From assembly GCA_937952875.1 (NCBI GenBank), contig CALFDI010000296.1, positions 1 to 5,714 of the forward strand: 5,714 bases of DNA, given 5' to 3'. This DNA is from an uncultured Verrucomicrobiales bacterium. GTDB taxonomy: Bacteria; Verrucomicrobiota; Verrucomicrobiia; Verrucomicrobiales; Akkermansiaceae. Position numbers and translations under genes: made by a program. Shown here piece after piece: positions 1 to 4,843 of the stretch. A model generated the notes under the pieces. The model saw nothing but the letters and a program-made list of their open reading frames with translations, was not told the origin of the DNA and made no database searches. Numbering within the stretch: the stretch's first letter is position 1; each line of letters begins with the position of its first letter.

Positions 1-1
1 A

Positions 2-547
2 TCTACCGGCAATTTCGAATGGACTGATGCTGATGGAAAATCTCCTGAAGTGATGCGAATTCTAGCCACCAATCCAGACAATCTGGGACAGCTAACAGAT
101 CAAAATGAATGGACTGATAAAAGGCAATTGGTCTACTTAACTGAGAATTTCAAGCGACAGGCCGACAAAGTCTTCGAAGGGAATGCAAAGTCCATTACCA
201 TCCCCAGCTTTGATGGCGCAGAACTCGAAGTATCAGTGAACATGGTGGATTTTGTGGAGAGTGGTGAAACAGCCTATTTTGAAGGCACTCTAAAAGATAA
301 TCCAGATGTTTACGTTGATGCCGCTAGAACAGATGGAATCTGGGCAATTAGCTATACGATCCCCGGAGATAAATTTCTTTACGATTATATTTCTCGCCAA
401 GACGGCGAACTCATCATGAATCGTATCGATGGTGATGCTCAGGCGCTAGCTATTCAAGGTTCTCATCAGCCTCATGACCCTAACGATCCTAATTGTGCTC
501 ATTGTTCCCCATTCCTTACCGATGAGGTTGGCACCGTTGAAGAATAG
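2..547 (+). CDS. Stand-alone metalloprotease propeptide-like protein (5' partial)
   Basis: The reading frame is open to the left edge, so the GTG at 50 is probably not the start and the N-terminus is missing; 181 residues are visible. Residues about 65-145 (from the SITIPSFDG segment to the MNRIDGDA segment) have the layout of propeptides of bacterial M12/M72-type zinc proteases: beta-rich, with FDG, a G-x-L-x-D-N-P turn, a DGIWAISY strand and an IPGD turn. The tail carries H155-x-x-H158 and C165-A-H167-C168, a possible zinc-binding 'cysteine switch', and ends in an acidic stretch. By count, the part from codon 50 has about 30 Asp/Glu against 12 Lys/Arg. The next gene, 49 bp downstream, encodes a metzincin without a propeptide, so a role as inhibitor or chaperone acting in trans is inferred. 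Function rests on pattern resemblance only; the missing N-terminus should show whether it is secreted. It could also be the tail of a larger surface protein. Confidence 0.6.
   Translation, partial: STGNFEWTDADGKSPEVMRILATNPDNLGQLTDQNEWTDKRQLVYLTENFKRQADKVFEGNAKSITIPSFDGAELEVSVNMVDFVESGETAYFEGTLKDNPDVYVDAARTDGIWAISYTIPGDKFLYDYISRQDGELIMNRIDGDAQALAIQGSHQPHDPNDPNCAHCSPFLTDEVGTVEE
17..118 (+). repeat. 12-bp direct repeat, 90-bp period, in frame
   Basis: GAATGGACTGAT occurs exactly at 17-28 and 107-118. The offset is 90 bp (30 codons), so both copies are read in the same frame and encode E-W-T-D. The rest of the 30-residue units is not visibly conserved. It may be the edge of a degraded internal repeat continuing left of the window, or coincidence. 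Confidence 0.45.
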
Positions 548-576
548 TAACTATTTTTAGAGCTAGTATTCTAAAA

Positions 577-587
577 TACAAAAACAC
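577..587 (+). other. A/C-rich leader motif before the protease start
   Basis: TACAAAAACAC lies 9 bp before the ATG at 597, in a region without a purine-rich ribosome site. The identical 11-mer occurs 3 bp before the uppS start at 4018. It may be an unstructured leader used for initiation without a Shine-Dalgarno sequence; this is a pattern seen by eye, with no known function. Confidence 0.3.
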
Positions 588-596
588 CAAATATAT

Positions 597-1310
597 ATGA
601 TGAAAGTAATGAAAAAATGGATGAAATTTATTCCATTGGCTACACTATTAGTAGCTCCGATAGCGGAAAGCCAAGCAGCTGAATCTCGAATATCTATCCT
701 TTATACAAATGCGGCTAGAGATCGAAACGGTGGAGATCCTCAAATTAGATCTCGATTACGCACTCGAATTCAGGTGACTAATCGCACAAGTAGGCAATCC
801 AGAGCGAATTTCTCTCTCAGAGTATCGAGAACCAGAAGAATCGGCTATAATGAAAGAGGACTGACTCTTCTCGGGAATCTTAATGACCTGAGAGGAGGAG
901 GCAGCACTCAGAACGAGAGCAGCCTCCGAAATGATGCCCTAAGAGAAGAGCGCGACCGGAGATCAGACCTCGTGTCTGTGATCACAACCGAAAGAGGTGG
1001 AGGCGGAGTTTCCAATGCCGTAGGCTGGGCTAACACTCCCGGATTCTACAGTGCGACCAATGCTGACTTCCTTGGAAATAGCCAGAATATGCCACATGAA
1101 CTCGGGCATAATTTCAACGGAGCTCACGATCAAGCGCATAGACTCTCCGATGGACTTCATACTGTTATGTGGGCTTCCCTACAGAGCAGGTGGACTCAAC
1201 ATTACTCTAATCCAAATATCCGACGCAGTGGAATCGTTACTGGAACTAATAGCAGGAATAATGCTGCACGCATGCGTGGCCGTGACCAGACGAATGCCAA
1301 CCGCTTCTAA
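597..1310 (+). CDS. Secreted metzincin zinc metalloprotease lacking a propeptide
   Basis: 237 residues. Residues 1-27 form a signal peptide: a Lys-rich start, the hydrophobic stretch FIPLATLLVAPIA, and a likely cut after ESQA. The catalytic domain begins almost at once with the RISILYTNAAR strand, matching the first strand of reprolysin-like or peptidyl-Asp metallopeptidase domains (M12B/M72), then a TNRTSRQSRANFSLRV segment and RRSDLVSVI. The zinc site is H167-E168-L-G-H171-N-F-N174-G-A-H177-D178. The Met-turn is TVMW (M191), followed by HYSNPNI and a conserved-looking NNAARMRGRD tail. Asn174 replaces the usual Gly of HExxHxxGxxH. The protein has no cysteine and is Arg-rich (31 Arg by count), so strongly basic. 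No propeptide lies between signal peptide and catalytic domain; the upstream gene probably supplies it. Several in-frame ATGs (597, 600, 609, 618) are possible starts and none has a clear ribosome site. Family assignment is strong; substrate is unknown. Confidence 0.85.
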   Translation: MMKVMKKWMKFIPLATLLVAPIAESQAAESRISILYTNAARDRNGGDPQIRSRLRTRIQVTNRTSRQSRANFSLRVSRTRRIGYNERGLTLLGNLNDLRGGGSTQNESSLRNDALREERDRRSDLVSVITTERGGGGVSNAVGWANTPGFYSATNADFLGNSQNMPHELGHNFNGAHDQAHRLSDGLHTVMWASLQSRWTQHYSNPNIRRSGIVTGTNSRNNAARMRGRDQTNANRF

Positions 1311-1355
1311 TAAGTCAATCACAGCAAACCTAACAATCTACACCTAGTAGTTTAT

Positions 1356-1388
1356 AAACTGGCGGCTTGAGTAGGGTCGCCAGTTTTT
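1356..1388 (+). terminator. Rho-independent terminator after the protease gene
   Basis: AAACTGGCG (1356-1364) pairs perfectly with CGCCAGTTT (1378-1386), giving a 9-bp stem with a 13-nt loop and a T-run at 1384-1388. It lies 45 bp after the protease stop, in the 125-bp convergent gap with mnmA. Read on the other strand the stem is followed by TTTAT, so it may also help to stop cysE-mnmA transcription. Confidence 0.85.
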
Positions 1389-1404
1389 GTGTGTTTAGGT
1401 GCAA

Positions 1405-1426
1405 AGTTACTCTTTCGAGTTTAACT
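1405..1426 (-). terminator. Candidate hairpin terminator for mnmA
   Basis: On the - strand, 9 bases after the mnmA stop, AGTT-aa-ACTC-GAAA-GAGT-AACT can fold into a bulged stem of 4+4 bp capped by a GAAA tetraloop. The T-run after it is short (ends ...AACTTTG). It may act with the stronger hairpin further downstream or be only an RNA-stabilising 3' end. Confidence 0.35.
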
Positions 1427-1435
1427 CATCACTTT

Positions 1436-2527
1436 TCACAAAACCTGCTCAAATACACCGCCGCCTAGGAGGGCGCCGCCTTCGTAGAAGGCGCAGACTT
1501 GGCCGGGGGTGAGGGCGCGCTGGGGACGAGTGAAGGTGATATCAGCTTTGCCATCTGGTCGAGGAGTTACGAGGACTGGTTCGGCTTTTGCGCGGTAGCG
1601 TGGTTGAGCTTCCATGCGGGTTGGCCTTTCAATAGGTGCGCCTTGCCAGGAGAGACTACCTACTACGGCGTCAGTCGCGAAGAGACCTTGGGTTTCAGGT
1701 TGATCCCAGCCGACGATGAGTTGATTTTTTTCACCGTCTTTTCCGACGACAACGTAGGCCATGCCTTCGCGTGGTGAGGCGACGCCGTGACCTTTACGTT
1801 GGCCAAGAGTGTAGAGATGAAGTCCACGGTGTTGACCCATGACTTTGCCATCTTGATCGACGATATCTCCCGGATTATCTTTGACGTAGTGACTGAGAAA
1901 ATCGGACATTTTAATCGCCCCGATGAAGCAGATGCCTTGTGAGTCTTTTTTCTCTGAATTCGGAAGATTGAATCGACGGGCGACGTCTCTGACTTCTGGT
2001 TTTAAAAGTTCTCCGACCGGAAAGCGAGCATGCTGGACCTGATGAGCAGTCATCATTGAGAGAAAGTAGCTCTGGTCTTTGTTCGGGTCTGATCCTCGCA
2101 GAATTTTCGCCTTACCATCGCTACCGACTCTACGACGGGCATAGTGGCCAGTGCCGACAGCATCAAAGCCCTGACTGAGAGCATAATCGAGAAAGACGCC
2201 AAACTTCATTTCTCTATTACAGAAGACATCTGGATTAGGCGTTATGCCTTCGCGGTAACCATCTAACATGTAGTCAACGATGCGACTGCGATAGGCTTCG
2301 ATCAGGTCTAGCACACGAAACTCGATGCCGAGAGATTTAGCAACGGCGTGTGCATCCTCGACATCCTGTTCCCAGGGGCAATCCCCTTCTATGCCGTCCT
2401 CATTGATCCAATTCTTCATGTAGCCACCTACAACATCGTGCCCCTGCTCTATGAGCATGGCAGCGGCGGCGGCTGAATCGACTCCTCCAGAGAGACCGAC
2501 GAGAATTTTTTTCTGCTGTCCGGACAT
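1436..2527 (-). CDS. mnmA: tRNA-specific 2-thiouridylase MnmA
   Basis: 363 residues, normal full length. MnmA activates U34 of tRNA-Lys, -Glu and -Gln with ATP and inserts sulfur relayed from a cysteine desulfurase, giving the 2-thio group of the wobble uridine; it acts in the cytoplasm. Visible motifs: PP-loop SGGVDS at 13-18, GTGHYAR at 125-131, SDPNKDQSYFL at 146-156, and LYTLGQRKG at 238-246 leading into the C-terminal beta-barrel. The two catalytic cysteines match E. coli C102/C199: C103 in NPDVFCNRE and C200 in SQGICFIG. The ATG at 2527 follows the cysE stop by 5 bp without a clear ribosome site, so translation may be coupled to cysE. It is the distal gene of the cysE-mnmA unit and converges on the protease gene. 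Identity is very secure. Confidence 0.97.
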   Translation of the reverse strand: MSGQQKKILVGLSGGVDSAAAAAMLIEQGHDVVGGYMKNWINEDGIEGDCPWEQDVEDAHAVAKSLGIEFRVLDLIEAYRSRIVDYMLDGYREGITPNPDVFCNREMKFGVFLDYALSQGFDAVGTGHYARRRVGSDGKAKILRGSDPNKDQSYFLSMMTAHQVQHARFPVGELLKPEVRDVARRFNLPNSEKKDSQGICFIGAIKMSDFLSHYVKDNPGDIVDQDGKVMGQHRGLHLYTLGQRKGHGVASPREGMAYVVVGKDGEKNQLIVGWDQPETQGLFATDAVVGSLSWQGAPIERPTRMEAQPRYRAKAEPVLVTPRPDGKADITFTRPQRALTPGQVCAFYEGGALLGGGVFEQVL

Positions 2528-2532
2528 AGATC

Positions 2533-3426
2533 TTAGAGCATGCTAGAGGTGAGGCTTTGCATTTCTGCGACGTCTCCGGAGCAGGCGAGTGACTGGTCCA
2601 TCATGTCGGCAGGATTACTCTGCGCGCTACGACCTACTACAGCAGCAGGAACTCCGGCAACTGTGACGTGTTGAGGAACATCTGCGAGGACGACAGAGCC
2701 AGCTCCGACTTTAGCTCCTTCACCGATTTCCACACGGCCTAAGATCTTCGCCCCTGCCCCGATCATGACGTGTGAGCGAACGATGGGGTGACGATTCCCC
2801 GTCTGCTTCCCTGTGCCTCCAAGTGTGACCTCGTGAAGGATGGAGACCTCGTCTTCGATGATCGCCGTTTCTCCAACCACGAAGCTGGTAGCGTGATCCA
2901 GTAGTATGCCACAACCTATACGCGCTGCAGGGTGAATATCTGCAGCAAAGAGGTCTGACGTGATACTCTGAAAGTAAAAGGCGAGCTGCTTCCTCCCCTG
3001 CTTCCACAATGTGTGGGCGACGCGGTAAGATGTGAGGGCCATGAAGCCCTTAAAATACAGCAATGGCTGGAGCGTGCTATGACAGGCAGCATCGCGGTCA
3101 TTAATGGCGAGTATATCAGCGCGGGCAGCACAGGTCAGATGAGGTGAGCTTTTCATGACATCTGTGAGGAGCGGCACGAGCTCTTGAAAGGTCATGTCCT
3201 CACGAGCGAGCTTCCGAGCGAGGCGTGTGGCGAGAGCATGGGTAAAATCTGGCTGATAGAGAATCACATCATTAATCAGAGAGCGCAGCTGCGGCTCTTC
3301 TGCGGCGATGGCTTCGGCCTGTTCAGTCAAGTCATCCCAGAAGTCTTGCTCGGAGATCGTGGGCAAGGCTTCACATAATCGGGCTGGAATGTCCGTAGGG
3401 GTTGCCGATGTCGGGTCTGAATGCAT
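2533..3426 (-). CDS. cysE: Serine O-acetyltransferase CysE
   Basis: 297 residues from the ATG at 3426. It transfers acetyl from acetyl-CoA to L-serine to make O-acetylserine, the committed step of cysteine synthesis. The alpha-helical N-domain (about 28-150) is of the E. coli type, with RDAAC and the LLYFKGFMAL segment; the left-handed beta-helix with hexapeptide repeats runs from about 160 to 266. Active-site residues are visible as D163 (ADIHPAA), H178 (LLDHAT) and H213 (NRHPIV), matching E. coli D143, H158 and H193; TLGGTGK is at 201-207. The frame stays open to an ATG at 3540, but that would add 38 unlike residues antisense to the rrf2 start, so 3426 is preferred. The tail has the family's MDQ motif (about 276-278) but ends in ...SSML instead of the usual terminal Ile that docks into cysteine synthase. 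It is first in an operon with mnmA and divergent from the Rrf2 gene, its likely regulator. Confidence 0.95.
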   Translation of the reverse strand: MHSDPTSATPTDIPARLCEALPTISEQDFWDDLTEQAEAIAAEEPQLRSLINDVILYQPDFTHALATRLARKLAREDMTFQELVPLLTDVMKSSPHLTCAARADILAINDRDAACHSTLQPLLYFKGFMALTSYRVAHTLWKQGRKQLAFYFQSITSDLFAADIHPAARIGCGILLDHATSFVVGETAIIEDEVSILHEVTLGGTGKQTGNRHPIVRSHVMIGAGAKILGRVEIGEGAKVGAGSVVLADVPQHVTVAGVPAAVVGRSAQSNPADMMDQSLACSGDVAEMQSLTSSML

Positions 3427-3446
3427 ACTGACTGAAAGTTCTTTAC
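3427..3446. promoter_or_regulatory. 20-bp divergent region between cysE and the rrf2-type gene
   Basis: Only 20 bp separate the cysE ATG (3426) from the regulator GTG (3447), so both promoters must overlap coding sequence or yield nearly leaderless transcripts. It contains an inverted repeat AAAG-TT-CTTT (3435-3444), a candidate part of an operator. A weak promoter toward the regulator can be proposed: TTGCCG (3402-3407), 16 bp, CATACT (3424-3429). No convincing -35/-10 pair was seen for cysE. Autoregulation and cysE repression from a shared site are inferred. Confidence 0.45.
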
Positions 3447-3857
3447 GTGAAGATTTCCCAAAAATTTGAAAACGCCTGCCGCGTGCTGCTACAGCTCGCG
3501 GATCGTCATGACGGTGAGACTGTGACACGTCTTGAGACACTTGCGCAACGGGAAGATGTCTCTTCTTCCTTTCTTGTTCAGATTCTCAATGACCTCAGGC
3601 GAGCTGGTCTTGTCGAAAGTAAGCGTGGAAAGCAAGGAGGATATCTCTTAGCGAGCGATCCAGCTCAGGTGAGTCTCTATGATATCGCTGCAGCGATGGA
3701 GCCAGGGCTGATAGAGAAAAGCGTCTCTGATAATGGTGAATCTGGCGGTGCGCTGAGAGCGGCGTGGGAGACAACAAGTGAACTGCTCAATGATCACCTA
3801 AAGTCTGTGACCTTAGCCTCTCTGAAAAAAGACGACGGTGGGATGTTCTACATTTAA
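3447..3857 (+). CDS. Rrf2-family transcriptional regulator, CymR-like
   Basis: 136 residues starting at GTG 3447; the N-terminus MKISQKFENACRVLLQLA aligns with the family's usual MKIS start, supporting this choice. It has a winged helix-turn-helix: recognition region SSSFLVQILNDLRRAGLV at about 39-56 and wing SKRGKQGGYLLA at 58-69. The C-terminus ends in MFYI, as I recall for Bacillus CymR, the master repressor of cysteine metabolism. The three clustered cysteines that bind Fe-S in IscR or NsrR are absent; the only cysteine is C11, in the first helix. So it probably does not sense through a cluster and, like CymR, may respond to cysteine status through a partner such as CysK. The back-to-back arrangement with cysE-mnmA supports a role in sulfur regulation and probable autoregulation. 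Family is secure; the CymR-type role is inferred. Confidence 0.88.
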   Translation: MKISQKFENACRVLLQLADRHDGETVTRLETLAQREDVSSSFLVQILNDLRRAGLVESKRGKQGGYLLASDPAQVSLYDIAAAMEPGLIEKSVSDNGESGGALRAAWETTSELLNDHLKSVTLASLKKDDGGMFYI

Positions 3858-3881
3858 CTGGTTGGGCTGAATTCCCTTTTT

Positions 3882-3912
3882 TTGACCAAAAAGCAGAGTT
3901 CTCAGGTATGAA
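3882..3912 (+). promoter_or_regulatory. Candidate uppS promoter with overlapping palindrome
   Basis: In the 160-bp gap before uppS, TTGACC (3882-3887) and TATGAA (3907-3912) are separated by 19 bp, slightly longer than ideal. The -10 lies inside an inverted repeat TCAGG-8 bp-CCTGA (3902-3919). TGAATTCC is directly repeated at 3868-3875 and 3909-3916. A start here would give a leader of about 100 nt. Weak evidence; nothing else is recognised in this gap apart from the A/C-rich leader. Confidence 0.25.
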
Positions 3913-4003
3913 TTCCTGAAGATGGAAAACAGCGTTTTTTCATCTCTCTTTCATCAGTTCTCCACATGTCTAATTCGTCTTAAGGGTGTTATTTGAACTA
4001 ACC

Positions 4004-4014
4004 TACAAAAACAC
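4004..4014 (+). other. A/C-rich leader motif before uppS
   Basis: TACAAAAACAC, identical to the 11-mer at 577-587, ends 3 bp before the uppS ATG. No Shine-Dalgarno-like sequence is present. See the entry for the protease leader. Confidence 0.3.
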
Positions 4015-4017
4015 AAC

Positions 4018-4824
4018 ATGAGATCCATTGACTTCCCCGTCCCTACAGTAAATCTTTCTAGAACAGAGGCAGCCTTACTCCCTCCTACTCAGACCATGCC
4101 AGCTCTTGTTAGAAACGACCTCCCCAAACACATTGCCTGCATTATGGATGGCAATGGTCGCTGGGCGCAGGCACGTGGCCTACCTAGAGCTGCAGGACAT
4201 AAGGCAGGGGCTGAAAGCGTGCGCGAATGCGTCGAGACATGCCTTGAGCTAGGCATCGAGTGGCTCACACTCTATGCCTTTTCATCTGAGAACTGGCAAC
4301 GTCCAGAATCTGAGGTGGAAGCTCTCATGGGCTTACTGGAGCGCTTTCTCACGAATCAGGCGAAGGAGATGGATAAGCGGAATGTTAAATTACACGCGAT
4401 TGGACAGCTCGACCGCCTTCCTCCATCGACACGGAAATGTCTCGAAAAGGCGCTCGACCGCACGAAGAACAATACAGATCTCAATCTGGTCTTGGCATTG
4501 TCATATGGCTCTCGTGAGGAAATCTCCGACGCTGTTAAGAAAATATCGACACAAGTCGCCAATGGCGAACTATCGCCTGACTCCATCACTCCCAGCACGA
4601 TACGAGACCATCTCTACACGGCAGACATGCCAGATCCCGACCTCTTAGTGCGGACATCGGGCGAGATGCGGCTTTCAAACTTCCTTCTTTGGCAACTTTC
4701 CTATACCGAAATTGTCGTCACCCAAAAGCTCTGGCCTGACTTCCGCAGATCAGAGTTCAACGAGGCTATTTCGGAGTATCAAAGGCGTCACCGCAGATAC
4801 GGCCGAGTCGAGACTCATTCCTAA
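4018..4824 (+). CDS. uppS: Isoprenyl transferase, undecaprenyl diphosphate synthase UppS
   Basis: 268 residues. This cis-prenyltransferase adds isopentenyl diphosphate units to farnesyl diphosphate to build the C55 lipid carrier for peptidoglycan and other envelope polymers; it acts at the inner face of the membrane. Motifs: IMDGNGRWA at 42-50 with the catalytic Mg-binding D44, GHKAGAESV at 60-68, [11 protein letters not shown] at 86-96, and [15 protein letters not shown] at 212-226 with E231 in YTEIV. The common NYGGR segment reads SYGSR (162-166). The N-terminus has about 30 residues more than the E. coli core; a second ATG at 4096 would give a 242-residue protein of usual length. Neither start has a ribosome site, so the start is uncertain. 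The gene is followed 19 bp later by a sigma-54 regulator gene rather than the frequent neighbour cdsA. Identity is very secure. Confidence 0.96.
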   Translation: MRSIDFPVPTVNLSRTEAALLPPTQTMPALVRNDLPKHIACIMDGNGRWAQARGLPRAAGHKAGAESVRECVETCLELGIEWLTLYAFSSENWQRPESEVEALMGLLERFLTNQAKEMDKRNVKLHAIGQLDRLPPSTRKCLEKALDRTKNNTDLNLVLALSYGSREEISDAVKKISTQVANGELSPDSITPSTIRDHLYTADMPDPDLLVRTSGEMRLSNFLLWQLSYTEIVVTQKLWPDFRRSEFNEAISEYQRRHRRYGRVETHS

Positions 4825-4826
4825 TT

Positions 4827-4834
4827 CCCCCCCC
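4827..4834 (+). repeat. C8 homopolymer between uppS and the regulator gene
   Basis: Eight cytosines lie 2 bp after the uppS stop and 9 bp before the downstream ATG. A change in length would alter spacing only, not a reading frame. The tract also means that no purine-rich ribosome site precedes the regulator gene. Confidence 0.7.
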
Positions 4835-4843
4835 TTCCACTGC

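Noticed and set aside
50..547. GTG at 50 as the true start of the propeptide-like gene
   Set aside because: The frame continues open to base 2 with plausible protein sequence and a matching EWTD repeat, and no ribosome site precedes 50. The gene is better read as cut by the window edge.
545..620. Frameshift or stop-readthrough joining the propeptide-like gene to the protease
   Set aside because: The protease has its own complete signal peptide right after its ATG, and the gap is AT-rich noncoding sequence without a slippery site.
1051..1347. 98-codon open frame on the + strand inside and past the protease gene
   Set aside because: It is in a different frame over the conserved zinc site, has no domain features, and is explained as a shadow of the protease.
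1499..1777. Open frame opposite mnmA
   Set aside because: Antisense shadow of a highly conserved gene, with no recognisable domain or start signal.
3427..3540. 38-residue N-terminal extension of CysE from an ATG at 3540
   Set aside because: It lies antisense to the start of the Rrf2 gene, is low-complexity and Arg-rich, and has no counterpart in the CysE family; the ATG at 3426 gives the usual layout.
3859..3888. Terminator after the Rrf2 gene (GGG-7 nt-CCC followed by T7)
   Set aside because: The stem is only 3 bp; the T-run looks good but the hairpin is too weak to call.
4096..4098. ATG at 4096 as the definite uppS start
   Set aside because: It would give a protein of usual length, but it is preceded by a pyrimidine-rich stretch and the upstream ATG has the shared leader motif. 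It is kept only as an alternative.
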